DNA from: Alphaproteobacteria bacterium
Lineage (GTDB): Bacteria; Myxococcota_A; UBA796; GCA-2862545
DNA length: 64,000 bases
NCBI GenBank assembly: GCA_020632885.1
Contig: JACKEQ010000011.1
Coordinates: 1 to 64,000, forward strand
Direction: 5' to 3'
Below, piece by piece: positions 52,035 through 60,558 of the stretch. Below the pieces are notes generated by a model. The model ran no database searches. It was not told the origin of the DNA and saw only the letters and a list, made by a program, of their open reading frames with translations. Within the stretch, counting starts at the first letter, position 1. The number at the start of each line of letters is the position of its first letter. The position numbers were made by a program, and so were the translations under genes.

Positions 52035-53311
52035 CGGAGGTCCGGGAACACGAGGCGGAAGGTCGAGCCCTCGCCCTGGGTGCTCTCGACCTCCACCCGG
52101 CCTCCCGCGAGCTCGCAGAGGGCGCGCGTCAGCGAGAGACCCAGGCCCGTGCCGCCGTACCGCCGCGTGGTGGAGGCGTCCGCCTGGGTGAACTCCTGGA
52201 ACAGGCGCTCCAGGTCGTCCGGGGCGATGCCGATGCCGGTGTCCTGCACCTCGACGAACAGCGAGCGCTCGATGTCCCGCCACGCCCGCACCGTGATGGT
52301 GCCGTCGGTGGTGAATTTGGACGCGTTCGCCACGAGGTTGAGCACGCACTGCGCGACCTTCGTGGAGTCGGTGTGGATGACGCCCAGGTCGCCGATCTCG
52401 GTGATCAGGACGTTCCGGTTGTTCTGGACCAGCGGGGCCGCGGCCTCCACGACGTCGACCAGCGGCTGGCGCGCCAGCACCGGGCGGATCTCGAGCTCCA
52501 TGCGGCCGGCCTCGACCTTCGACAGGTCGAGCACGTCGTTCACCAGGCGCAGGAGGTGCTTCGCGGACACCACGACGCGGTCGACCTGCTCGCGGAGGTC
52601 GTCGGGCTCGAGGTCGTCGGCCTCCTCGTGCACGAGCTCGGCGTACCCGATGATCGCGTTGAGCGGCGTGCGTAGCTCGTGGCTCATGTTGGCCAGGAAC
52701 CGCGACTTGGCCTGGCTCGCCTCCTCGGCGGCGCGCGCCTCCCGTTCGGCCCGGTCGCGCTGGGCGTGGAGCTGCCGGACGGTGGCGTGCATCACCCAGG
52801 CCGGGACCCCGAGGGAGACCAGCAGGGTCATGAGCGAGCCACCCAACACGATCGGGCGGTCGTCGGGGAGGGACGTGTCGATGCCGAACACGACCAGCGC
52901 CAGCGCCATGTTCGCCAACGCGGCGACGAGCCCGTCCTCGGGGCCGAGGAGGAAGAACGCCAGCACCACCGGGAGGATGGCGAGGAAGGCCACGGGGCTG
53001 ACCAGGCCGCCGTAGAGAGCCGTCAGCCCCCAGACGAGCGCCATGAGCCCGAGCACCAGGAACCACCCCGCGGTGCGACGGGCCCCGCGGGACAGGGCGA
53101 AGAGCCCTCCCAGGCTCGGGATGGATCCGGCCAGGTGGGCCGCGAGCGCCTCGGGCGGGCTCGGGTGCACGGCCAGCGTGCCGAGGCACGACAGCACCGT
53201 GAGCGCGAGCACGCCCAACAACACGTGCCGGACCTGCTGGTCGTCGATGAGGGGGGGGCGGGGGGGGACCACGAGAGGACTCTCACACAGCGCGCCGGAG
53301 ACTCCTGTCAC
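51971..53311 (-). CDS. Membrane sensor histidine kinase
   Basis: 446 residues. Five predicted membrane helices (about 28-48, 82-101, 106-123, 128-145, 155-175) form a compact sensor. A short coil and a full HisKA/HATPase core follow: H-box FLANMSHELRTPLNAIIGYA with His211, N-box CVLNLVANASKF, G1 DTGIGIAPDD and G2 GGTGLGLSLT. The helices probably sense a membrane or intramembrane cue; no cognate regulator is adjacent on its strand. The GTG at 53311 is my choice, but a GTG at codon 14 or later is possible because the N-terminus is a Pro-rich run encoded by a G8CG8 tract. Confidence 0.9.
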   Translation of the reverse strand: MTGVSGALCESPLVVPPRPPLIDDQQVRHVLLGVLALTVLSCLGTLAVHPSPPEALAAHLAGSIPSLGGLFALSRGARRTAGWFLVLGLMALVWGLTALYGGLVSPVAFLAILPVVLAFFLLGPEDGLVAALANMALALVVFGIDTSLPDDRPIVLGGSLMTLLVSLGVPAWVMHATVRQLHAQRDRAEREARAAEEASQAKSRFLANMSHELRTPLNAIIGYAELVHEEADDLEPDDLREQVDRVVVSAKHLLRLVNDVLDLSKVEAGRMELEIRPVLARQPLVDVVEAAAPLVQNNRNVLITEIGDLGVIHTDSTKVAQCVLNLVANASKFTTDGTITVRAWRDIERSLFVEVQDTGIGIAPDDLERLFQEFTQADASTTRRYGGTGLGLSLTRALCELAGGRVEVESTQGEGSTFRLVFPDLRQREKAASFPAITAGEALSGK

Positions 53312-53332
53312 GTCGCGCTGGCAAGCCCGTCC

Positions 53333-53758
53333 TCAGTCCTCGGGAGGGCGCTTCCGGCCTTCCTTCACCGCTGCGCGCTTCTTCTTCCCGTCCAGGCGAC
53401 GCCGCTGCGCGCCCTTGCTGGGGGCGGTGGGACGGCGGAGCCTCGGAGCCTGCCGGTGCTCGCGCACGAGCGCCGCGAGCCGCTCCAGCACGTCCTCGAT
53501 GTTCCGGTGTCGGGAGCGGAAGCGGTCGGACGTCAGCACCAGGATGCCCTCGCTCGTGAGCCGTGCGCGCAGGCCCTCCAGCATGCGTTGCTTGATCGCG
53601 GGCGGCATGGAGGGGCTGCCGAGGAGGTCGAAGTGCAGGCGCACCCGTGTGTCCGTGGTGTTCACGTGCTGCCCGCCCGGCCCACCGGATCGTGAGAACG
53701 AGAGCTGCAGCTCGCTCGCGGGGATCACGATGCGGTCGTCGATGCGCAGGTCGTCCAC
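53333..53758 (-). CDS. arfB: ArfB/YaeJ-type peptidyl-tRNA hydrolase
   Basis: 141 residues with the release-factor GGQ motif in SFSRSGGPGGQHVNTTDTRV (residues about 21-40) and a basic C-terminal tail (QRRRLDGKKKRAAVKEGRKR) that enters the empty mRNA channel. It rescues ribosomes stalled on non-stop mRNA by hydrolysing the peptidyl-tRNA. It starts at GTG three bases after the alpha/beta hydrolase stop and ends 21 bases before the histidine kinase start, so it shares a leftward operon with both. Confidence 0.95.
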   Translation of the reverse strand: MDDLRIDDRIVIPASELQLSFSRSGGPGGQHVNTTDTRVRLHFDLLGSPSMPPAIKQRMLEGLRARLTSEGILVLTSDRFRSRHRNIEDVLERLAALVREHRQAPRLRRPTAPSKGAQRRRLDGKKKRAAVKEGRKRPPED

Positions 53759-53761
53759 GGG

Positions 53762-54550
53762 TCAGTACCGATCGTAGAAGGCGGGGATCCGCTCTTCGAA
53801 GGCGTCGGGCAGGAGCTCGACGAGGTCGGCGTGTCCCACGCCCTCGGGCTGCCAGAGCTCACGGGGTGGCGGAGCGGCGTCGTAGAGCATGCGGCCGGAC
53901 CGCGGGTCCACGAAGTCGTCGGCCAGCCCGTGGATCACGAAGACCGGGGCCTGGGCGAGGCGGATGGCCTCCACGTTGTCGACGTCGTCCTCGACGAACC
54001 ATGCGGGCGGGAGGTCGAGCAGGACGGAGGAATCGAGCATGAAGTCCGCGCTGGCGAACACGCTCTCCAGCACCATCGCGCGGGCCGGGAAGTCGTCCGT
54101 GGTGTGGAGGGCCACGGCCCCGCCGAGGGAGAGCGCGTACCAGTAGAGCTCCTCGGGTGCCTTCCCCGTGGTGGCCGTGACGTACCGGAGGGCGGCGAGC
54201 CCGTCCTCCTCGGTGATCCCACCGCCGTCCTGCTCACCGTCGCTCGCGCCGTAGCCGCGGTAGTCGAACACGAACACCGTGTACCCGAGGGCGTACAGCG
54301 GCTCGACCCGGTGGTTCCAGTTGGACGCGATGTCGCCGCCCTTGCCGTGGAAGTACACGAGCACCGGCGCCTCGGGGTCGGGCTGGTGGGCCCAGGCGCC
54401 GCGGAGCTCGAGGCCGTCCGAGGTGGGGAAGGCGACCTCCTCGATGTTCGCGGGGTCGACGAGCTCGGGCTCGATGGGCCCGGTGGACTCCGACGGCCCC
54501 GAGAAGAACATGAAGTCCAGGGTCAGGCACCCCGAGAGCAACAGGATCAC
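53762..54550 (-). CDS. Alpha/beta-hydrolase lipoprotein
   Basis: 262 residues with lipoprotein signal MILLLSGC. Alpha/beta-hydrolase motifs: VLVYFHGKGGDIASNW (oxyanion region), VFVFDYRGYGASDG, the nucleophile elbow WYALSLGGAVALHT (S-L-G-G, a variant of GxSxG), Asp in VIHGLADDFVDP and the late His in EGVGHADLVELL. It resembles the BEM46/ABHD13-like group of esterases or peptidases. It is likely anchored to the outer membrane. The GTG overlaps the upstream lipoprotein stop as GTGA. Confidence 0.88.
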   Translation of the reverse strand: MILLLSGCLTLDFMFFSGPSESTGPIEPELVDPANIEEVAFPTSDGLELRGAWAHQPDPEAPVLVYFHGKGGDIASNWNHRVEPLYALGYTVFVFDYRGYGASDGEQDGGGITEEDGLAALRYVTATTGKAPEELYWYALSLGGAVALHTTDDFPARAMVLESVFASADFMLDSSVLLDLPPAWFVEDDVDNVEAIRLAQAPVFVIHGLADDFVDPRSGRMLYDAAPPPRELWQPEGVGHADLVELLPDAFEERIPAFYDRY

Positions 54551-55194
54551 GGCTTCCTCCCGAGGCCGAGCTCCAGCCCGAGCTTCAGCTGCACGGCCCC
54601 CCTGTGGAAGGGACCGATCCAGTGGGCCGCCAGGGGGCGGTTGTCGACGTAGGGCGCGAGCCACGCGGCCTCGAACGCGACCCCGGTGCGCCCGCGTCGC
54701 AGGATGGCCCCGCCGAGGGGCGAGAGGTGAGCGGTGGCTCGCGGTCCGGGCTGGAAGAACAGGTCGGTGCCCGTGTAGAGCGAGTGCTCGCGGACGTCCC
54801 AGGACAGCACCCCGGAGAGCTCGGCGAACGCGCGCCCGGCCGCGAGAGGGGGGCCGGCGGCCGCGTCGCCACCGAATGCGTGCAGCGTGAGGTCGGTCAT
54901 CAGGCGCGGGCTGCCGCCCTGCTGGTCCCACACCTGCCTCGCCACCCCCACCGATGCGCCGAAGACCCCGAAGGCGGCCGCCGCGGTGGGATGGATCGCG
55001 GCGTGCACGTCGGTCTTCCCGTCGACACCGTACGCGTACCCGATCGTGGTCAGGGGGAGCGGGATCGGCGCCCCGAGATCTGCGTTGATCGGACCACCCA
55101 GCGAGGCCGTGAGCGCTCCGGTGCCGGCGGGCAGCGGACGCACGGCGCGCGACGTGGAGCACGCGACCAGCAGGAGGGGGAGGAGGTGACGCAT
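54547..55194 (-). CDS. Lipoprotein, probably beta-strand rich
   Basis: 215 residues with lipobox LLLVAC after a short signal. The mature part alternates polar and apolar residues with many Gly and aromatic residues (GRAFAELSGVLSWDVREHSL, GRTGVAFEAAWLAPYV), as in small outer-membrane barrels, and ends with an amphipathic strand (VQLKLGLELGLG). No family is recognised. It heads the leftward operon with the hydrolase, arfB and the kinase, and diverges from the metallophosphoesterase gene. Confidence 0.75.
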   Translation of the reverse strand: MRHLLPLLLVACSTSRAVRPLPAGTGALTASLGGPINADLGAPIPLPLTTIGYAYGVDGKTDVHAAIHPTAAAAFGVFGASVGVARQVWDQQGGSPRLMTDLTLHAFGGDAAAGPPLAAGRAFAELSGVLSWDVREHSLYTGTDLFFQPGPRATAHLSPLGGAILRRGRTGVAFEAAWLAPYVDNRPLAAHWIGPFHRGAVQLKLGLELGLGRKP

Positions 55195-55225
55195 TCCGTG
55201 CGTCTATCTGGTTAGCTTGGCGACG

Positions 55226-56659
55226 ATGGGCACAGCGCACAACCTCCTGGTGATCAGCGACCTGCACCTGGGGGAGGACCTCGGGTCACCCAGCGCGTCG
55301 CGGAAGCGGCACGTCGCGCAGACGGAGGAGGCACTCGTCTCCTTCTTCGCCCACTATTCGCTCACGCGACTCGACGATCTGCCCTGGAAGCTCGTCATCG
55401 ACGGCGACATGATCGACTTCCTCTCCGTCGCCCTCCTCCCCGAGGAGATCGGCATCGAGGGCACCGAAGACGACGCGGTGTTCGGGTTCGGGGCGTCCGA
55501 GGCTGCCGCACAGGCCAAGCTCGAGCGCGTCATCACCCGGCACGCGGCGTTCTTCGACGGGATCGCGCGTTTCCTGGACGTGGGCAACGAGGTGCACGTG
55601 GTCACGGGCAACCACGACGCCGAGCTCCACTTCGACCGCGTGCGTGGCCTGTTCCGCGAGGCCCTCGAGAGCCGCTGCCAGCACCCGCCGGGCGATCGGC
55701 TCGCGTTCCACCCCTGGTTCTTCCTGGAGCCGGGCTTCGTCTACATCGAGCACGGGCACCAGTACGACCCGTTCTGCTCCTTCGATCACCCGCTCACTCC
55801 CGAGGATCCGCTCGATCCCACCGTGCTCGAGGAGAACCTCGGCATCGCGGCCATGCGCTACCTGGGCAACCACCTGCCCTTCGACCCCGACGCCACCGCG
55901 GACCTGAGCTTCTTCGAGTACCTCCGGCTGCTCTCCAACGTGCAGGGCGACGTCGCAGGGCGCGTGGTGGGCGGGTACTCCGCGGTCGTGCGGGCGCTCG
56001 CCTACCAGTGGTGGGTCCGGCTGCGGAACCCGGGCGCCTTCCTCCGTCGCATGGAGCACCGGAGGCGCCGCATGGACGCGCTGGCCATCTCCTCCGGCAT
56101 CGAGCGCAGGGTGCTCGACCGTCTGCACAAGCTCCGCCGTCCGCCCGTGTTCGTCGGGCTCCTCCAGCTCGTGCGCAGCGTGATGCTCGGCCGCCTGCTC
56201 TCGGCGATCCTGCTGCCGCCCATCCTGTTCTCGACGTTCCTGGTGATGACCACGGTGTCGCTCAAGGTCGCCATGGGCACCGCCACCTTCGTGCTCGCCG
56301 CGTTCGTCGTGCTCCAGCTCTGGCTCGCGCTCGGCCGCGACAACGTCGATCCCACCGAGACCATGGTGAAGACCGCGCGCCGGATCACCCGGATCCTCGA
56401 CGTCCCGTTCGTCGTCTTCGGCCACTCCCACGTCCCACTCGCCCGCAAGCTCAGCCAGGACGGCTGGTACTTCAACACGGGGTCGTGGGCCGGCGGCTCC
56501 GAGCGGAACGGGGCCTTCACGCACCTCGTGCTCCGCCGGGTCGACGCGCGCGTCCGTGCGGCGCTGTGCCGCTGGCAGAGCAACGAGAGCCGCGAGCTCC
56601 GCGCCGAGACCATGCGCCTCGGCACCCGCCGGCCGGTCGGCCACGGCACCGCGTACTGA
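55226..56659 (+). CDS. Membrane-associated metallophosphoesterase
   Basis: 477 residues. Calcineurin-type motifs: VISDLHLGEDLG, VIDGDMIDFLS, VTGNHDAELHF, IEHGHQYDPF, and much later FVVFGHSHVPL. Between the last two lie about 200 residues including a membrane hairpin (MLGRLLSAILLPPILFSTFL and VAMGTATFVLAAFVVLQLWL), so the enzyme is tethered to the inner membrane. The split motif set resembles LpxH-like or UDP-sugar phosphoesterases, but the substrate is open. The ATG at 55226 is preferred to the TTG three codons before. Confidence 0.84.
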   Translation: MGTAHNLLVISDLHLGEDLGSPSASRKRHVAQTEEALVSFFAHYSLTRLDDLPWKLVIDGDMIDFLSVALLPEEIGIEGTEDDAVFGFGASEAAAQAKLERVITRHAAFFDGIARFLDVGNEVHVVTGNHDAELHFDRVRGLFREALESRCQHPPGDRLAFHPWFFLEPGFVYIEHGHQYDPFCSFDHPLTPEDPLDPTVLEENLGIAAMRYLGNHLPFDPDATADLSFFEYLRLLSNVQGDVAGRVVGGYSAVVRALAYQWWVRLRNPGAFLRRMEHRRRRMDALAISSGIERRVLDRLHKLRRPPVFVGLLQLVRSVMLGRLLSAILLPPILFSTFLVMTTVSLKVAMGTATFVLAAFVVLQLWLALGRDNVDPTETMVKTARRITRILDVPFVVFGHSHVPLARKLSQDGWYFNTGSWAGGSERNGAFTHLVLRRVDARVRAALCRWQSNESRELRAETMRLGTRRPVGHGTAY

Positions 56660-57060
56660 TGCGGACATCGCCGCGCTCGAAGTGCCCCTGCTTCTCCGGG
56701 AAGGCCTACGCCGCCTGTTGCCGGCCGTACCACCGCGGTGAGGCGCTCCCGGAGCCGGAGGCCCTCATGCGCTCGCGCTACGCGGCGTACGCGCTGGGGA
56801 AGGCCCGCTACATCCTCGAGACCTCCGGCGAGGGCCGGTCGGTGGACGATCCGACGTGGATCGAGGAGGTACGTCGGTTCTCCCAGGGCACGCGCTTCAC
56901 GGGCCTCGAGATCCTCGCTGTCGAGCCGGGCGACCCCGTGGCCTGGGTGACGTTCCGCGCCCACCTCGAGGCTGCCGGCCAGGACGTGTCGTTCACCGAG
57001 CGCAGCCGCTTCGAGCGCACCGAGCGATGGCGCTACGTGGCCGGGGAGCGCGTCGGGTAG
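56659..57060 (+). CDS. YchJ-like (UPF0225) SEC-C protein
   Basis: 133 residues. The N-terminus KCPCFSGKAYAACCRPYHRG is a SEC-C type zinc-binding motif (C-x-C...CC), followed by the NTF2-like domain of the YchJ family (LMRSRYAAYALGKARYIL, RSRFERTERWRYV). The second SEC-C motif found at the C-terminus of some YchJ proteins is missing. Function unproven. The ATG overlaps the phosphoesterase stop as TGATG. Its 3' end overlaps the convergent gene by 28 bases. Confidence 0.9.
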   Translation: MRTSPRSKCPCFSGKAYAACCRPYHRGEALPEPEALMRSRYAAYALGKARYILETSGEGRSVDDPTWIEEVRRFSQGTRFTGLEILAVEPGDPVAWVTFRAHLEAAGQDVSFTERSRFERTERWRYVAGERVG

Positions 57061-57776
57061 CTCGCGGGGCGGGGCAGGGCGGCCCGTGCGCGTCCCTCGG
57101 CCTCCAGGCTCCCGACGTCCGTGCGGGCGTAGAAGCGCTCGAGCGGCCCGGTGGGGACGTCCTCCCAGTCCGGGGCCTCCAGGACCAGCCGCTGCACGGC
57201 CGGGATCTCCAGGGCGTCGAGCACGTCCAGGCGACGCCCGCGCACGTCGAGGGCCAGGGTGTGGAGCGGGCCGAGGGCGACGCTGCCGTGGTTCGGCCGC
57301 ACGACCGTGGTGATCTCGAGGTGCGTGAGCTCCGGGAAGCCCTCCAGGAGCCGCGGATCCACGTCCGGGCCGATCCGGATGCGGCGGATGTGGGGCAGAC
57401 GTCGGAGGACCGGGAGCCACGCAGCGGCGTCCTGACCGGACGGCGCGTGGAGGGACGTCAGGGTCACGGCGAGGGGCGATCGGGCCAGGAAGTCGGTGGT
57501 GGGGACAGCCCGTGCCGCGCGCCGTTCGGGCACGGTGAAGCCCGTGATCAGCCCGTTCCGCAGGACGAGCCAGGCGCTCGGCACGCCCCGGAGAGGGTCG
57601 ACGTCGCCCTGCCTGGAGCGGAACAGGGCGGCCATGTCGGCGCGCTGATCGAGCATCCAGGTCACCTCGGCCGCGTGGCCGTTCTCCTCCATCCAGTCCG
57701 TGAGCACCGCGAGGGCTCCCGCGTCTTCGGGATCCTCGCGGAGGCGCGCGGCGATGGGCTCGGGTACGTTGGTCAT
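57033..57776 (-). CDS. TIGR02996-like repeat-companion protein
   Basis: 247 residues. The N-terminus IAARLREDPEDAGALAVLTD followed by WMEENGHAAEV matches the TIGR02996 domain, which in Myxococcota and Planctomycetes sits at the start of leucine-rich-repeat or SMI1-like proteins. The rest has irregular LRR-like strands (LPHIRRIRIGPDVDPRLLEG, FPELTHLEITTV, GPLHTLALDVRGRRLDVL). It is probably an intracellular protein-binding protein. I chose the ATG at 57776; no ribosome site is clear. It diverges from the next gene across 20 bases. Confidence 0.8.
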   Translation of the reverse strand: MTNVPEPIAARLREDPEDAGALAVLTDWMEENGHAAEVTWMLDQRADMAALFRSRQGDVDPLRGVPSAWLVLRNGLITGFTVPERRAARAVPTTDFLARSPLAVTLTSLHAPSGQDAAAWLPVLRRLPHIRRIRIGPDVDPRLLEGFPELTHLEITTVVRPNHGSVALGPLHTLALDVRGRRLDVLDALEIPAVQRLVLEAPDWEDVPTGPLERFYARTDVGSLEAEGRARAALPRPASYPTRSPAT

Positions 57777-57796
57777 GGCGGGCCAGGGGGGAGCAG

Positions 57797-58258
57797 ATGG
57801 TCTGGATCGCGTTGGCGTCCGCGTCCACGCCGGTGGTGGCGATGGACGATGGGGCTGTGACGGGACGTATCGAGGTGCCGGCGACGACGGAGGACGTGCG
57901 GGGGAAGCTCGCCGATCCACGGTGGGTCGCCGGGGTGGCCGGTGGGGTCACGGTGGAGCTCGTGCGCCAGGAGGGGGCCTGTGGGGTCTACAGGAACACC
58001 TCGCCCACCGTGTTCAAGACGCTCACCTGGACCACGCGGTACTGCCCGACCGCCACGGGCTTCCGGGCCGATCTGGTCGAGGCGGACGGGCTCGACGCCT
58101 ACGAGGCCGAGTGGACCGTGAAGCCCGGAGAGGCGGGCACCACGGTGGGCTACCGGCTGGTCACGGTGCCCTCGTTCAGCGTGCCCTCGTTCGTGGCCGA
58201 CCGGATGACCCGCCGGGCGGTCGAGAGCCTGCTGGTGAAGGTGGGCGCGGCGCTCTGA
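57797..58258 (+). CDS. Exported SRPBCC/START-fold-like protein
   Basis: 153 residues. The first 17 (MVWIALASASTPVVAMD) look like a short signal peptide. The rest has a SRPBCC-like pattern: starting strand VTGRIEVPATTEDVRGKLAD, then WVAGVAGGVTVELV, and a long C-terminal helix RMTRRAVESLLVKVGAAL. Such folds bind hydrophobic ligands. The ATG follows GGGGGAGCAG. It converges on the beta-helix lipoprotein gene with three bases between stops. Confidence 0.75.
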   Translation: MVWIALASASTPVVAMDDGAVTGRIEVPATTEDVRGKLADPRWVAGVAGGVTVELVRQEGACGVYRNTSPTVFKTLTWTTRYCPTATGFRADLVEADGLDAYEAEWTVKPGEAGTTVGYRLVTVPSFSVPSFVADRMTRRAVESLLVKVGAAL

Positions 58259-58261
58259 CGG

Positions 58262-59872
58262 TCAGGGCGTGGCGTCCGGGCCTCCACGAACGCCGATGTC
58301 CGAGCGGCTCCCGTCCGTGTCGAGGACCGCGGGGTCGCCAGCGTCGAACAGGGCGGGCTCCTGGGGCGTGGGGTCGCGCAGGCCCACGTAGAGCGGGTCG
58401 ACGGAGAGGTTGCCGTCCGTGCCGATGGGGCTCGCCAGGCCCTGCACGTCGATGTCCTGACCCCAGACGTTCGAGTACGTCAGGGTGACCGTGCCCTCCG
58501 CGTCCAGGCCCACGACGGCCGATCCGAAGCCGTCGTTGTCGGAGATGTCGGTGTTCCGGATCGTCGCCGTGGCCGCCGCGGCGACGTGCACCGCACCCTC
58601 GTTGGCGGGGTTGCCGTCGTAGTTCGAGTACACCGCGCTGTTCTCGAGGGTCGCGGTCCCTCCCGCCACCCAGATGCCCGTGCCGCCGCCCGTGTTGTTC
58701 AACCCGCCGCCGTTGTTCACGTAGGCATTCGTCAGGACCAGGGTCCCGTCGGACCAGATGCCCGCGCCCTCCAGCCGGTCGACCCCGAGGTTCGCGAAGC
58801 TGTCGGACACGTAGGAGCGCGTGAGCGTGCTGGTCCCGCCGGTCGCGCGGAGCCCGAGCCCCTGCGCCTCGTCGACCCCGTGGCTCGTGTTGTCGCGCAG
58901 GCTGCTGTCGACGAGCGTGACGGTGCTGCCGGACGCCCAGATCCCCACGCCCTCCGCCCGGCTCGCGACGCCCTGACCCGCGTCCGTGACGTCGTTGAGG
59001 ATGACGCTCCCGTTGGTGAGCACGAGCGTCGCGTCGGTGGCGTGGATGCCGACACCCTCGGCGAGCTCGCCGGCCTGGACGGTGACCACGCCGTTCAGCA
59101 CGTGCACGAAGTCGAGCGACGCGCTGCTCCCGGCCAGGAGCTGGAGCCCCGTGCCCCGGCAGGGCGGCGTGTCGCACGTGTTCCCGTCGATCCAGACGTC
59201 GTACCCCTCGAGGATCCCCGCGTTCCGCACGCCCGCACCGGCGTCTGCGTGGCCCTGGCGCACCGTGAGCCTGCGCAGCCCGACCTCCCCCGCGGAGGCG
59301 AGGACGTCCACGGCGCGTCCGCCGCTCCCGGAGAGGAAGGTGCTCGCCCGGCCGTCCTGGCCCTCGATGATCACGGAGGAGGCGATGACGACGGGCCCGT
59401 GGTCGCCGGCCGGGATGCAGATCCGCTGGCCGGCCGTCGCGACGAGCAGGGCGTCCTGGAGCGTGGCAGCGTCGCCGGGGACGCGCAGCTCCTCGAGGAA
59501 CCCGTCGCAGTCGGTGTCCAGGAGGTCGCAGTGGGTGTCCGGGGCGCCGGGGAAGATGGTGGGGGCCAGGTCGTTGCAGTCCACGCTGGCGTCGAAGCCG
59601 TCGCCGTCGAGGTCTTCCGGGGGGTCGGTGTCGGCATCCGTGTCCGTGTCCGCGTCCGTATCGGTGTCGGAGTCCGCGTCGGTGTCGGCATCTGTGTCCG
59701 CGTCGGTGTCGGTGTCGGTGTCGGCGTCGGTGTCGGCGTCGGTGTCGGAGTCGGAGTCCGTGTCCGCATCGGAGTCCGCGTCCGCGTCCGTATCGGTGTC
59801 CGTGTCGGCCTCTGTGGGGTCGGGCCCGGGTGGGCAGGCCGTGAGGAGGAGGAGCAAAGGGAGGAGGCGCAT
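58262..59872 (-). CDS. Lipoprotein with Asp/Thr-rich stalk, MopE-like motif and parallel beta-helix
   Basis: 536 residues. The signal MRLLPLLLLLTAC ends in lipobox LTAC; GGAGATTCCTG precedes the ATG at 59872. Residues about 20-95 are a (D-T/A/S)n stalk, then comes a MopE-like motif (DLDGDGFDASVDCNDLAPT, CDLLDTDCDG). From about residue 150 repeated short strands (IWASGSTVTLVDSSLRDNTS, GIWSDGTLVLTNAYVNNGGG) form a right-handed parallel beta-helix like that of pectate-lyase-type or Pel-like surface proteins. It probably projects from the cell surface; catalytic residues are not identifiable. Confidence 0.87.
   Translation of the reverse strand: MRLLPLLLLLTACPPGPDPTEADTDTDTDADADSDADTDSDSDTDADTDADTDTDTDADTDADTDADSDTDTDADTDTDADTDPPEDLDGDGFDASVDCNDLAPTIFPGAPDTHCDLLDTDCDGFLEELRVPGDAATLQDALLVATAGQRICIPAGDHGPVVIASSVIIEGQDGRASTFLSGSGGRAVDVLASAGEVGLRRLTVRQGHADAGAGVRNAGILEGYDVWIDGNTCDTPPCRGTGLQLLAGSSASLDFVHVLNGVVTVQAGELAEGVGIHATDATLVLTNGSVILNDVTDAGQGVASRAEGVGIWASGSTVTLVDSSLRDNTSHGVDEAQGLGLRATGGTSTLTRSYVSDSFANLGVDRLEGAGIWSDGTLVLTNAYVNNGGGLNNTGGGTGIWVAGGTATLENSAVYSNYDGNPANEGAVHVAAAATATIRNTDISDNDGFGSAVVGLDAEGTVTLTYSNVWGQDIDVQGLASPIGTDGNLSVDPLYVGLRDPTPQEPALFDAGDPAVLDTDGSRSDIGVRGGPDATP
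59595..59815 (-). repeat. Asp/Thr/Ala-coding low-complexity repeat
   Basis: Read on the minus strand, alternating GAC with ACC/ACG/GCC/GCG/TCC codons encode a stalk of Asp-Thr/Ala/Ser dipeptides. It is the same design as the tract at 1255-1830, but with Thr favoured over Ser. Confidence 0.85.
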
Positions 59873-59940
59873 CAGGAATCTCCGGGTGTGTGGGCGGACG
59901 CCACCCCACGAAGATACCGGAGTGGGGAAAGGAGGTCGGC

Positions 59941-60540
59941 TTGGCTGACGAAGAGAAGGAAGACGAGGGCACGTCCGAGAAGAAGGCTCCGCCATCGGTC
60001 GGGAAGCATCTGTTCGAGAGCCGCCAGATCACCGTGTTCGGCGCGGTCGACGGCAAGCTCGCCGAGCGCGTCGTGGCCCAGCTGCTGGCCCTCGAGGCGG
60101 ACGACCCCGAGAAGCCCATCACAATGATCCTCAACAGCCCGGGCGGCTCGGTGTCCGACGGCTTCGCGATCTACGACGCCATGCGGTTCATCCGCCCCGA
60201 GGTCCGCGTCGTCTGCACGGGTCTCGCGGCCTCCATCGCCACCGTCGTGCTCCTCGGTGCCCCCAAGGAGCAGCGCCTGGCCATGCCGAGCTGCAAGCTC
60301 CTCATCCACCAGGTCTACATCCCGGGTGTGGTGCGCGGGCAGGCCACCGACCTCGAGATCACGGCGCGCGAGCTCGTCCAGACCCGTGAGCGCATCAACC
60401 AGCTCTACGTCGAGGAGACCGGTCAGCCGCTCGATCGTGTCGAGCGCGACACCAACCGCGACTACTGGATGACCGCCGAAGAGGCCGTGGAGTACGGCCT
60501 GATCGCGCGGGTCGTCACGAGCCGGGCCGAGCTCGACTGA
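59941..60540 (+). CDS. clpP: ATP-dependent Clp protease proteolytic subunit
   Basis: 199 residues. The ClpP fold and triad are complete: Ser98 in GLAASIATVVLLGAP, His123 in CKLLIHQVYIPG and Asp174 in TNRDYWMTAEEAVEYGLI. ILNSPGGSVSDGFAIYDAM is the oxyanion and substrate region. It forms the degradation chamber used by ClpX or ClpA. AGGAGGT lies five bases before the TTG at 59941, which I take as start. The N-terminus is a 20-residue acidic/lysine extension. No clpX or tig is next to it, so it may be a second paralogue. Confidence 0.93.
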   Translation: MADEEKEDEGTSEKKAPPSVGKHLFESRQITVFGAVDGKLAERVVAQLLALEADDPEKPITMILNSPGGSVSDGFAIYDAMRFIRPEVRVVCTGLAASIATVVLLGAPKEQRLAMPSCKLLIHQVYIPGVVRGQATDLEITARELVQTRERINQLYVEETGQPLDRVERDTNRDYWMTAEEAVEYGLIARVVTSRAELD

Positions 60541-60558
60541 CCTCTCCGGGCGGCCCCG

